From: Bacteroidetes bacterium UBA7662
Lineage (GTDB): Bacteria > Bacteroidota > Bacteroidia > UBA7662
Direction: 5' to 3'
Assembly: GCA_002483345.1 (NCBI GenBank)
Contig: DLHS01000016.1
Coordinates: 378,586-442,585 of the forward strand
DNA: 64,000 nucleotides
Shown here piece after piece: positions 7,924 through 16,361 of the stretch (positions are counted from its first letter, which is position 1; the number at the start of each line of letters is the position of its first letter). The notes under the pieces are model-generated. The model ran no database searches. It was not told the origin of the DNA and saw only the letters and a program-made list of their open reading frames with translations. Both the position numbers and the translations under genes were made by a program.

Positions 7924-9060
7924 TTAAAAGCGATAGCTTAACCCCAGCATGCCAAAACCATTACCAATGGGGGTAATTAGAATCTTATTGAAGCCATAGG
8001 GCACATAATGGTAACTGTATACCAGCCCAATGCTCTTACGCTTGTTCAGCATCCACCGGAATCCGGCCCCGGCCGACAAATCAATGGCATGTAAACCATA
8101 GTGCACTACCTCATATTCGGGATCTTCAGTCGGTTTGCGTTGATTCGTCCCTACATAACTATACCCCAGCCCTCCGCTTACATCAAAACGGGTTTTGGGC
8201 GAAAGCGGGAAACTTTGTTTTACACCCAGGGAAAGCTGCCAGCCCAGGCGGGTTTTGGCACCAATCAGCGTATCTATAGTTTGAATAAAAACAGGCTTTT
8301 TTTGCTGCAATGCCGTAAAGCTGGTGTTGATTTCAAACCTCAGCTCATTTTTAACCGGTATACTGATTAAAAAATCGAGATAAGGAGAAGGATGATACAC
8401 TTCTGCCATGAGCCCCCCCGGAAAGCGGCTGCCAAATGTAACAGCCCCTTCTATCTCCCAGGGATAAATGAGGCCATAGGTGTCTTTGAAATACTGACTG
8501 GTTGCGGTGCCGGCATAAGCATATTCCGATCTCCGCGCGCCGAACGCTGCTGTTTCGTTGGCAAAAAGCAAACAAATCAACCGACCATCGCTTCCAACTT
8601 CCTGACTGTCGAGGAGGTAGGTAGCCAGGCGGCGGGTCCATATATCAAAATCACTGTCGAGTGGTATGAACTCCCAATATCCTTTGTGTTTGGTGTAATA
8701 GGTATCGGCCTCAGGAAAGCGTGCAAACTGACGTCGATCGTAAAACTTGCTGAGGTATTGAGCATAATAGCGTTCAAGGGCCACATCCGTAAGCGATTTT
8801 TGGTGTACAGCCAGTAGCAGATCAAGGCGGTAGATGGCTTCTCCCGCGCCACAGCTGCCTTCCCACTGAGCCATCAGTTTCACCAGGCTGTCGCGGTCTG
8901 ATATATGCAGACCAATCATTTTTTGCAATATGGCCCTTGTCTGTTTTTCGCATTGCTCCACCGGATCGTCCGGGGCGCGGAAGATGCTGCTGTCGGTCTG
9001 TGCTTCAGCCAAACCGCTAAAAAACGACAAAAAGAGAAGTAAAACTGAAAATATGCGCAT
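7924..9060 (-). CDS. exported protein, probable outer-membrane beta-barrel, unknown function
   Basis: A 378-residue protein; the start at 9058-9060 gives a clean signal peptide (MRIFSVLLLFLSFFSGLAEAQ), so the in-frame ATG 33 nt upstream was not used. Residues about 30-170 look globular and alpha-helical (repeated Arg/Asp/Tyr, DRDSLVKLMAQWEGSCGAGEAIYRL). From about residue 215 alternating hydrophobic strands appear (LGWQLSLGVKQSFPL, FDVSGGLGYSYVG, IDLSAGAGFRWML) and the protein ends LGLSYRF. A C-terminal phenylalanine is typical of outer-membrane barrels. No named family was recognised. It lies between transketolase and the amidohydrolase on the same strand, with gaps of 94 and 63 nt. Confidence 0.75.
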   Translation of the reverse strand: MRIFSVLLLFLSFFSGLAEAQTDSSIFRAPDDPVEQCEKQTRAILQKMIGLHISDRDSLVKLMAQWEGSCGAGEAIYRLDLLLAVHQKSLTDVALERYYAQYLSKFYDRRQFARFPEADTYYTKHKGYWEFIPLDSDFDIWTRRLATYLLDSQEVGSDGRLICLLFANETAAFGARRSEYAYAGTATSQYFKDTYGLIYPWEIEGAVTFGSRFPGGLMAEVYHPSPYLDFLISIPVKNELRFEINTSFTALQQKKPVFIQTIDTLIGAKTRLGWQLSLGVKQSFPLSPKTRFDVSGGLGYSYVGTNQRKPTEDPEYEVVHYGLHAIDLSAGAGFRWMLNKRKSIGLVYSYHYVPYGFNKILITPIGNGFGMLGLSYRF

Positions 9061-9154
9061 AAAACAGCCGTTGGGACACGTTCTTTCTGCCAAAATCAGG
9101 CCATTTTTTGCTTAATCAGACTTGCCGGAATTTCAGCTTTCTGGCAAGGCTTTT

Positions 9155-11125
9155 TCACAAACGGGCGCGAATCGCGGCGGTTACCTGTGCAGGCAAAAAG
9201 CCGAATTTCTCTGCCAGCACCTCACCGGGTGCTGAGAAGCCGAATTGGTTGATGCCGATGTTCAGCCCTTCCATGCCGGTGAATTTCTCCCAGCCGCTGG
9301 TTACACCCGCTTCGACCGATACCCTTATTTTGGCTTCCCTCGACAATACTTCCCGGCGGTAGTCTTCGTTTTGTTCGAAAAAAAGCTCCCAGCATGGCAG
9401 CGATACCACGCGGATATTGCCTTTTACTTCGGAGGCCAGATTTTGTGCAGCTTCAATGGCCACCCAAACTTCTGAACCACTGGCAAAAATTACCACCTCC
9501 GCGGGTTGACCGGCTTTTGTTTCAAATTTCACATACCCACCTTTGGCTACATCCGTAGCGCCTTCGAGTGTCGGTACATTCTGGCGGGTAAGGGCTATCA
9601 GGCTTGGACGATGCCGCTCTGCCAGCCATTGCTGCATACAGGCAACCGTTTCACGGGCATCGGCAGGGCGGAATACGAGCAAATCCGGAATCAACCGCAG
9701 GCTCATCACATGCTCAATACTTTGATGGGTAGGGCCGTCTTCGCCAAGGAAAATGCTGTCGTGGGTAAACACATGCAACACCTGCAACTGCTGGATAGCG
9801 CTCATGCGGATGGCATTGCGGCTGTAATCGCTGAAGGTGAGGAAAGTAGCCCCAAAAGGCAACATGCCGCCGTAAAGGGCCATGCCGTTGCAGATAGCAG
9901 CCATCGGGAATTCGCGTACGCCAAAAGCGATGTTGCGCCCCGCTCGGTTGCCGGCGTCAAATTCCTGAACCAAAGCGGCAAAACCGGCTGTGTTGTTAGA
10001 TGGCTCCAGGTCGGCACTGCCTCCCATAATCCCTTTAAGTTCTGTACCGAGGTATTCGAGTATTTTGCCGAAAGCGGCGCGGGTGGCCAGCTTGCTGCCG
10101 GTTTCGAAGTCAGGATAGTTGGTCAGAACGGGTATTTTTTCGAACAACTGGCTGTAAAGCGAGTCAAAAGACCCATCGGTTTTGCATTTGGCAGCAACTT
10201 TGACTTCCCAGGCTGCCGCTTCGGTATTGTAGCCCGTCAGTTTGTGGTTGAAGGCGGAATAGGTGGTTTCGTTAACCTGGAAGAAGGCATTGGGGTCAAG
10301 GCCGAGTTTTTCCTTGGTGGCGGCAATTTCTTCCGGCTTGAGGGGCTCACCATGGGTTTTATGGCTGCCGCTCATGGTGGCTGTGCCATTGGCGATGATG
10401 GTCTGACCGATGATAATCAACGGCTTTTTACGTGGTTGTTTGCTGTAATCAAGTGCCTTGCGGATGGCGACATGGTCGTGGCCGTCTATTTCAAGCACTT
10501 CCCACTGCATGGCCTCGAAAGTACCCCGGAAATCAACCGAACTGGCACGGCTGGTTTTGCCGCTGATCTGGATATCGTTTTTATCGTAGTAAACTACCAG
10601 GTTGTCAAGGGCCAGGTGGCCGGCTATCTGACAGCTGCCAAGGGCTACATCTTCCTGCAAATCACCATCCCCGACCAGGGTATACACCTGGTGATTCAGC
10701 AACTCGCTGCCCAGCTGGCTTTGCAGTTGTTTTTCTGCTACAGCCATGCCCACTGCCATGCTGATACCCTGTCCCAACGGACCGGTGGTGGCTTCTACAC
10801 CCGGGGTCAGGTGATTTTCGGGGTGGCCAGGGGTCAGACTGCCCAATTGACGGAACTTTTTGAGTTCCTCAATATCCAGCAGTCCCATAAAATGAAGCAG
10901 GCTGTATAACAGCATACTCTCATGACCTGCCGACAACACAAAACGGTCGCGGTTGAGCCATTTTGGAGCGGCCGGAGCGAATTGCAGGTAGTCCTTAAAC
11001 AAAATCACCGCAAAATCGCTCGACGAAAAAGCACCGCCCGGGTGGCCGGAATTGGCTTTGCGGGTGGCATCCATTACCAGCCCTTTGAGGTCGGCTATGA
11101 TTTGTTGGTCGGGCGTGCGGCTCAT
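9155..11125 (-). CDS. tkt: transketolase
   Basis: Thiamine-diphosphate enzyme of the pentose phosphate pathway that moves two-carbon ketol units between sugar phosphates. The 656 residues form one complete polypeptide. Landmarks in order: ANSGHPGGAFSSSD near residue 25, SAGHESMLLYSLLH near 67, TTGPLGQGISMAVGMA near 113, the thiamine-binding GDGDLQEDVALGS near 152 with the Asn in YYDKND, the pyrimidine-binding domain from about 330 (FGVREFPMAAICNG), and the C-terminal domain with ALTRQNVPTL and a GFSAPGEVLAEKFG ending. A TATCTTCG -7-like element lies just upstream of the start. Confidence 0.97.
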   Translation of the reverse strand: MSRTPDQQIIADLKGLVMDATRKANSGHPGGAFSSSDFAVILFKDYLQFAPAAPKWLNRDRFVLSAGHESMLLYSLLHFMGLLDIEELKKFRQLGSLTPGHPENHLTPGVEATTGPLGQGISMAVGMAVAEKQLQSQLGSELLNHQVYTLVGDGDLQEDVALGSCQIAGHLALDNLVVYYDKNDIQISGKTSRASSVDFRGTFEAMQWEVLEIDGHDHVAIRKALDYSKQPRKKPLIIIGQTIIANGTATMSGSHKTHGEPLKPEEIAATKEKLGLDPNAFFQVNETTYSAFNHKLTGYNTEAAAWEVKVAAKCKTDGSFDSLYSQLFEKIPVLTNYPDFETGSKLATRAAFGKILEYLGTELKGIMGGSADLEPSNNTAGFAALVQEFDAGNRAGRNIAFGVREFPMAAICNGMALYGGMLPFGATFLTFSDYSRNAIRMSAIQQLQVLHVFTHDSIFLGEDGPTHQSIEHVMSLRLIPDLLVFRPADARETVACMQQWLAERHRPSLIALTRQNVPTLEGATDVAKGGYVKFETKAGQPAEVVIFASGSEVWVAIEAAQNLASEVKGNIRVVSLPCWELFFEQNEDYRREVLSREAKIRVSVEAGVTSGWEKFTGMEGLNIGINQFGFSAPGEVLAEKFGFLPAQVTAAIRARL

Positions 11126-11142
11126 GACAGTAAAATTTGCCG

Positions 11143-11150
11143 CGAAGATA
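11143..11150 (-). promoter_or_regulatory. -7-like element upstream of transketolase
   Basis: Reads TATCTTCG on the minus strand, one base from TAnnTTTG, 18-25 nt upstream of the tkt ATG. The same octamer occurs upstream of pyrH (53685-53692). Confidence 0.4.
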
Positions 11151-11629
11151 AGGTTTTGTGGAGAGAGTATGGTAGTTGAGGGAAATAGCCGGTTCGGTTG
11201 TTCTATAGGGGCCTGTCTGGTCCGGCTTTTACCTTTCCGGTGAGGAACAACCTTACGCCCTTATCGCTTCCGACAACAGGCCTCCGGCACCACATCTGAA
11301 AGTCCGGATGCGTTATTTATTCCTTTGATTATCACAAATTCAGCTGATTTCTTGCTGATTATTTCTGAAATATCTGCTTTCCGGCGATTATTCTTCGGTT
11401 TTTAACCTACCCCGGATACCGGACTTTCAGGATAGGGGCAAATTATTTAAAATATACCTGGTTATTGGTCTCTGTATGCTTCAAAAACCTTTTTCAGAAA
11501 CAGTCAATCCCTGTCTCTGACGAATGTTTGGTTAGAAGCCGTGGGCTTTAATATATTCATAGAAGATATCTTCCTTTTGTGGGTTTTTCCGCTTGGTAGA
11601 TTTTCGTTGCACCATTTAAACACACAGCC
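11151..11629. other. gene-free AT-rich region with a spaced 12-bp inverted repeat
   Basis: About 480 bp without a convincing gene between divergent tkt and the three-gene unknown cassette. A perfect 12-bp inverted repeat (CTGAAAGTCCGG at 11296-11307, complement at 11419-11430) is separated by 111 bp. The 200 bp before the cassette is AT-rich and is the likely promoter region; TAGATTTT about 20 nt before the ATG at 11630 is only a weak -7 match. Confidence 0.5.
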
Positions 11630-11977
11630 ATGGCTAAAATTTTTCGATACAAGAACTTAAGCGCAACCATTGCGGACAATGAAAATGTAATATTCAGCAT
11701 TGAAATTCTCTCGGACGGGCATGTTGGAGAAACCCTGATTAATATACCCGGCCCTAACGATCCTGTAATTACAGATTCCGGCTCGGTCAACTTAGGGAAG
11801 GCTGCCGCTCTCAAAGGGAAGGTCATTCTCAGCTATTCTGATGTTAAGGTATTGGCGCCTGAATCTCAGGAGATACGTGTGAAAATAAAACTAAATGGTG
11901 TTTTGCTCCAGGAACACAGCAACCCGATTGCTGTTGCCGACCGGGCCGTCATAAGTCTTGAATTTAAAATTCAATAA
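11630..11977 (+). CDS. unrecognised small beta-rich protein, first gene of three-gene cassette
   Basis: A 115-residue protein without signal peptide or membrane segment. The sequence alternates short hydrophobic strands and turns (VIFSIEILSDG, ALKGKVILSYSDV, EIRVKIKLNGVLL, AVISLEFKIQ), suggesting one Ig-like or other beta-sandwich domain; it has no cysteine and no evident catalytic motif. The stop is 3 nt before the next start, so it is almost certainly co-transcribed with the exported protein and the membrane hydrolase that follow. GC content is lower than in neighbouring genes. No family is recognised; it could be a cytoplasmic partner or sensor of the cassette, which is inference only. Confidence 0.7.
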   Translation: MAKIFRYKNLSATIADNENVIFSIEILSDGHVGETLINIPGPNDPVITDSGSVNLGKAAALKGKVILSYSDVKVLAPESQEIRVKIKLNGVLLQEHSNPIAVADRAVISLEFKIQ

Positions 11978-11980
11978 CCC

Positions 11981-13318
11981 ATGAAATCGTATTTACTCCT
12001 GATGTTCGTCTCTCTTTCCTTCATTTCCTATGGACAAGAGGCTCTGAACAAGATTCAATACAATACTTCACCTGCTTCCAGTATTATCGGCTTACAGCCA
12101 AGTGTTGTTTTAACCCCGAAAACACACCAAGCTTTGGAGACCGCTTTATTCTCCAATTTTCTGAACGGCAATAATCTGGTGGTCCCGAATGACTTTGCCC
12201 TTGAGTTTACGCCCTACTGGACCAAAAACCGCAGTCTGAGCCTGGAGGAATATTTATATCCGAAAAGTTATCTGGAGCAATTCAAAAGAGGCTTGTCGTT
12301 CTCCATTGCTTCCAGCCAAAATTATCTGTTGGGCGACAGTTCGGCAAGCAATGCAATGGCGATAGGGGGCAGAACAACGCTGTATTTCAGACAAAAACAT
12401 CACAGGGACTCGCTGAACCTGCAGCTTGTCAAACTTAGAAGCAATATGAAAACCAATATTGCGGCCCAAAGTGCTTTAGATGAGTTTTATCTTGAAATGT
12501 CAACCCTGCAGGAAACGCCGGGGGTATCTCAGGATAGTTTGACATTTGTTTTTTATACCGCGCTACAGGGAAAATTTAAGGACATCTTATTTTCCACGGG
12601 AGCTTTCTCAACCAAAGAAGAGACGGAGCAGGCCGTGGTAAAAATCATGCATCATCTGCCTCTTATTGATTGGCAAAACACCGATGCTTTCAGTGATAGT
12701 GTGAGCAATTTGCTGGATAATATTTTAGCATACAATCAGGTAGCAGGGAATCTGAAAAAGCTGGTTAAAAAAAGAGAAGAGTCTTCCATTGACCTCGCTT
12801 ATGCTTCCTTGATAAACTTCCCTCAGAGTAATTTTAGCGCCATTTACCTGTCGAAACAAACTGCCTGGATTACCATACATCAGAAATGGCTATACACGAA
12901 TGAAAGAACGCTTCATGTGAGTGGTGTTTTAAGGAGAGAATGGTATAACGATGCCTTTTATCCCAGATTTTACCCCAATCTGACCATCTACCAGAACAAT
13001 ACAGATTTAGGATTATCAGTGAAGGGCATCTGGGACAGATTTTCACTTTCCATAGAGGCTGTTTACAGGAGCAGTAATTCTGAAATTCCTGCCGGGACAG
13101 ACGCCTTCGGCAATGAGCTTTTCCGGAAAGAAAAACAGAACGACCGCCAGGTGCTGGGTTCTATTCAATATACCCTTCGCGATAATGTGGTTCTCAGTTA
13201 TAGTCTTGGTGAAAGATTTGATCCTATTCTAAATCCGGGCAATACTTTGGTTTCGTTACTCTCCCTCAATTTTGGTTTCGGAGGGCCTACCACCGACAAT
13301 GTCGATTTAACAAGATAA
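11981..13318 (+). CDS. unrecognised exported protein, second gene of three-gene cassette
   Basis: A 445-residue protein with a signal peptide (MKSYLLLMFVSLSFISYGQ) cut before EALNK. An N-terminal part with FALEFTPYWTKNRSLSLEEYL and LSFSIASSQNYLLG looks like strands of an outer-membrane barrel, followed by a mainly helical middle (residues about 150-270) and a C-terminal part with paired strands (LGLSVKGIWDRFSLSIEAVYR, VLGSIQYTLRDNVVLSYSLG, VSLLSLNFGFG). That pattern suggests a barrel interrupted by a soluble insert. It does not end in the usual aromatic residue. GC is about 40% in sampled stretches against 55-60% downstream. The neighbours are a 115-residue protein 3 nt upstream and a membrane hydrolase 17 nt downstream. 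No family is recognised. Confidence 0.72.
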   Translation: MKSYLLLMFVSLSFISYGQEALNKIQYNTSPASSIIGLQPSVVLTPKTHQALETALFSNFLNGNNLVVPNDFALEFTPYWTKNRSLSLEEYLYPKSYLEQFKRGLSFSIASSQNYLLGDSSASNAMAIGGRTTLYFRQKHHRDSLNLQLVKLRSNMKTNIAAQSALDEFYLEMSTLQETPGVSQDSLTFVFYTALQGKFKDILFSTGAFSTKEETEQAVVKIMHHLPLIDWQNTDAFSDSVSNLLDNILAYNQVAGNLKKLVKKREESSIDLAYASLINFPQSNFSAIYLSKQTAWITIHQKWLYTNERTLHVSGVLRREWYNDAFYPRFYPNLTIYQNNTDLGLSVKGIWDRFSLSIEAVYRSSNSEIPAGTDAFGNELFRKEKQNDRQVLGSIQYTLRDNVVLSYSLGERFDPILNPGNTLVSLLSLNFGFGGPTTDNVDLTR

Positions 13319-13335
13319 AATTACCCTTAACTAAT

Positions 13336-14556
13336 ATGAAAATAGGCATCCATATCACGGGCCTGGGGCAGTCTTTTGTCAACGAATCAGTTGAAAAGTA
13401 TGCGGAAAGGCTGCTCAACGAAATGGCACAAAGCAGCCACCAGGTCGCCTTTGAAAAAACAAGTGAAAATATAAACTACGGCAGCGACCGGGAAAGCACA
13501 GTGGTCACCATTTTCAGAACCCGGGCAGGGGTAAAGGAGGCTGTCTATAGATTATATGACTTTAAGTACGACAAAATCCTGACCGAAAAATTCTCTAAGA
13601 AACCCATACTGCTCAAAAGTTTCTTCCTGCTGTTGCTGGCTTTACGGAAGTTCCCACTCCTCTGCTACCGGATTTTCAGCCGTAAAAATTATGGCCACCC
13701 CTGGCAGACCCTCTATATATTCGGCTTGTTTCTGGTGATTGCGCTGGGGGTTTTGTTCCTGCTTCCGGCCTCTATTTCTGCTGCCACGGGTCTGCTCGAA
13801 GAGAAGGAGTTTGCCGCAAACCTGATGGCCATCAAAAAATCGCTGCGTTTACAAGGTGATATCCCCTTTATTTCTATCAAGGCTTTGAATCAACTGGCTG
13901 CCTTTCTGCTGCCTTTCATCAACTTGCTGCTGTTGCTGGTGCCACAGGCCAATACCATGATTACCAGCCTGGCCACAGAGTTCATCTGCGCCAACGACTA
14001 CATCGAACACGGCGCGCAACGACAGCTCGTTCAGGGTAATCTTGAACTCCTGGTCGATCACATCACCGAGGCCAATCCAAATGTGATGATACACCTGCAC
14101 GCCTACAGTTTCGGCACGGTGATGGCCATCGATTATTTATTTCCTTTTGGGAGCGTTCCCTCTGCCAACGCCCAAAAATTCATCGACGGTCTGGTGACCA
14201 TTGGTGCCCCCATGGAGTTTTTAGACACCTACTACCCCGGCTTTTACACCGACCGCAATGCTACCATGGAGACCAAAATCAAATGGCTGAATGTGCATTC
14301 GGTGGTCGATCCGCTTGCCACCAATTTCCGCCGCGACAACAAAGCTGCTGAAGCCCAGTTCGGTGTCCCCGGCACCCGGCTCAAACCCACCAATCTCAAT
14401 TACGAAGTGGTAAAACTAAGCCGTTACGGCCTTTGGAGTTTTCTCTTCCTCAACAGCATAAAAGTCCACGGCATGTACTGGGACTCCCAATCCGACGGTT
14501 TGAGCTGTTTGCGCCTCGTACATAATAAGATGACGGAGGAGGGAATGGTAGGGTGA
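13336..14556 (+). CDS. predicted membrane-anchored alpha/beta-hydrolase-like protein, third gene of cassette
   Basis: A 406-residue protein starting MKIGIHITGLGQSF, where a beta strand and Gly-rich turn resemble an oxyanion-loop region. Residues 96-110, 127-150 and 183-205 are strongly hydrophobic, giving two or three membrane segments inserted before the nucleophile. HLHAYSFGTVMAID contains S258 in an elbow-like AYSFG (Sm-x-Ser-x-Gly), followed in correct order by D325 (SVVDPLA) and H378 (KVHGMYW), a plausible Ser-Asp-His triad. Lipase or esterase activity is inference. The 5' part is AT-richer than the 3' part, which matches the resident composition. It is the last gene of the cassette. Confidence 0.7.
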   Translation: MKIGIHITGLGQSFVNESVEKYAERLLNEMAQSSHQVAFEKTSENINYGSDRESTVVTIFRTRAGVKEAVYRLYDFKYDKILTEKFSKKPILLKSFFLLLLALRKFPLLCYRIFSRKNYGHPWQTLYIFGLFLVIALGVLFLLPASISAATGLLEEKEFAANLMAIKKSLRLQGDIPFISIKALNQLAAFLLPFINLLLLLVPQANTMITSLATEFICANDYIEHGAQRQLVQGNLELLVDHITEANPNVMIHLHAYSFGTVMAIDYLFPFGSVPSANAQKFIDGLVTIGAPMEFLDTYYPGFYTDRNATMETKIKWLNVHSVVDPLATNFRRDNKAAEAQFGVPGTRLKPTNLNYEVVKLSRYGLWSFLFLNSIKVHGMYWDSQSDGLSCLRLVHNKMTEEGMVG

Positions 14557-14839
14557 GCCGGCCTTCTGCTTAATACTTAAAGAACCCGCTGCAGTGCTTA
14601 CGCAATTAGATTGTGTAACTTCTTCCCCAGCCGTACAAGATTAAGGGCGGCAAGCCATCAACCAAGTCTGCTTACGGAAAGGCGCAGCCCACCACAACCC
14701 TCACAACATCTCACCTCACTAATCCCTCATCTCTGATCCCCCATGTGAAGTCCATAGTCAATAGTCCCTTTATCTCCACTCTCCACTCTCCACGCTCCAT
14801 CCCCTTGCATTCCACCACAATACTCCCGAACTTAATACG
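14557..14839. other. intergenic region with heptamer and CATAGTC-type repeats
   Basis: No gene is seen. At 14749-14763 there is a gtccatagtcaatagtcc-like stretch, and at about 14771-14796 a short CTCTCCA tract (tctccactctccactctcc), both related to repeats elsewhere in the window. No clear terminator follows the hydrolase stop. Confidence 0.45.
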
Positions 14840-16228
14840 ATGAAATACCTCCGCCTTTCGCTGGTGCTGGTGCTGAGCGCCTGCCAGTCGGTGCCTTCGC
14901 AAGGCCAGATATTGCTCGATCAGACCACGGTTGATACCACGACCCTTGTCAGCGGCATCGATATCCCCTGGGAAATTATCTGGGGGCCTGATAATCATAT
15001 CTGGATGACCGAACGTTACGGGCGTATCAGCCGGATTAATCCGGTGAACGGGCAAAGGCAGACACTCATCACCCTTACCGATGTACGGGCCACGGGCGAG
15101 TCCGGTCTGCTCGGAATGGTACTTCACCCCCATTTTGCGGACACTCCCTGGGTTTTTGCCGCTTATACCTATACGTTGGGTAATGGCATCTATGAACGGA
15201 TTGTACGTTTCGATTACCAGGTGCTGACCCATACCCTGACCCGTGCCGACACCCTGCTCGAAGCCATACCCGGTAACTCCACCCACAACGGCTGCAGAAT
15301 GCTGATTACACCCGACGGCAAACTGCTGTTCTCTACCGGCGATGCCCAGGACCAGAGTTCACCGCAGAACCGGGCTTCCGTCAACGGTAAAGTACTGCGC
15401 CTCAACCTTGACGGCAGCATTCCCGACGATAATCCCGACCCCGGATCCCCGCTCTGGAGTCTCGGCCACCGCAATGTTCAGGGGCTTTTGCAGCACCCCA
15501 ACGGCCACATCTACCTCAGTGAACACGGCCCCAACAGCGACGATGAGCTGAGCATTCTCTACAAAAACCGCAATTACGGCTGGCCCAATGTACTCGGCCC
15601 CTGTGATGCCCAAAACGAATTGTTTTTCTGCTCCACCAATCAGGTGGTTGAACCGATTGCCTGGTGGTCGCCCACCATTGCCCCTTCCGATCTTATCTGG
15701 TACGACCACCCGGCTATCCCTGAATTCCGGAACCGACTGTTGCTGACCACCCTCAAAAACAAACGGCTTTACAGCTTTGAACTCAGCCCATCCGGCGACA
15801 GTGTGCTCAGCGAGCGGGAGTGGTTAAACGGTGTTTTCGGCCGTATCCGAGACATCTGTACCGATCCGGACGGTCATATTTATTTGGCCACCAATGGTGA
15901 AAACTGGTCGAACGATGCCCCTTTTACCCACAGCATCGTTAAAATCAGCAATCCGAATTACAATCCCACCGGTACAGCCGCATTAGAAAAAGACATCCTG
16001 GCGCGACTGCTTGGAAATCCGCTCGACAGTTCAAGTCAGCTTGAAGTTGGAGAATACTGGCTGGGGGGCCGTTTGCTTGTCCGCGATATGCTCGGCCGGC
16101 CGGTTTACGAGGCCCGGATTGAAAACAGGATGACGGCTCTTGGACAGTTAAAACTGGCTGCGGGGCAGTATCTGATAGAACTTAACAAAGGTGGTCAAAG
16201 CACCCAATTGCGTTTGGTCGCCCGTTAA
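14840..16228 (+). CDS. PQQ-dependent sugar dehydrogenase-like (GSDH) lipoprotein
   Basis: A 462-residue protein of the soluble glucose/sorbosone dehydrogenase family, a six-bladed propeller that oxidises sugars with PQQ in the periplasm or at the cell surface. Diagnostic segments are IPWEIIWGPDNHIWMTER near residue 42, GLLGMVLHPHF near 95, GDAQDQSSPQNRASVNGKVLRL near 165, SLGHRNVQG near 205, SEHGPNSDDELSIL near 225, and YGWP. The N-terminus ends in a good lipobox (LSAC, C15). The last 70 residues (LLVRDMLGRPVYEARI, LAAGQYLIEL) look like a T9SS-type sorting domain, an unusual combination with a lipobox. Substrate and PQQ use are inferred from the family. Confidence 0.85.
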   Translation: MKYLRLSLVLVLSACQSVPSQGQILLDQTTVDTTTLVSGIDIPWEIIWGPDNHIWMTERYGRISRINPVNGQRQTLITLTDVRATGESGLLGMVLHPHFADTPWVFAAYTYTLGNGIYERIVRFDYQVLTHTLTRADTLLEAIPGNSTHNGCRMLITPDGKLLFSTGDAQDQSSPQNRASVNGKVLRLNLDGSIPDDNPDPGSPLWSLGHRNVQGLLQHPNGHIYLSEHGPNSDDELSILYKNRNYGWPNVLGPCDAQNELFFCSTNQVVEPIAWWSPTIAPSDLIWYDHPAIPEFRNRLLLTTLKNKRLYSFELSPSGDSVLSEREWLNGVFGRIRDICTDPDGHIYLATNGENWSNDAPFTHSIVKISNPNYNPTGTAALEKDILARLLGNPLDSSSQLEVGEYWLGGRLLVRDMLGRPVYEARIENRMTALGQLKLAAGQYLIELNKGGQSTQLRLVAR

Positions 16229-16361
16229 CGACTGAAAATTCTGCTTTTCCACGCTCCGGAGCAGGGTGTGCCGGCCTGAAACTTTAAAGCCGGATTAAAG
16301 CTAACCCTCCCATGACCTGACATTTACAATAATGCTTATATTTCCCTTTCAATTGTTTCGC

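Noticed and set aside
9506..10909. 467-codon plus-strand frame opposite transketolase
   Set aside because: An antisense shadow of a highly conserved gene, with no recognisable domain of its own.
14630..14720. Possible remnant of a coding sequence on the minus strand (WLAALNLVRLGKKLHN-like translation)
   Set aside because: Only about 25 codons, interrupted by a stop and without a family match; insufficient evidence for a pseudogene.
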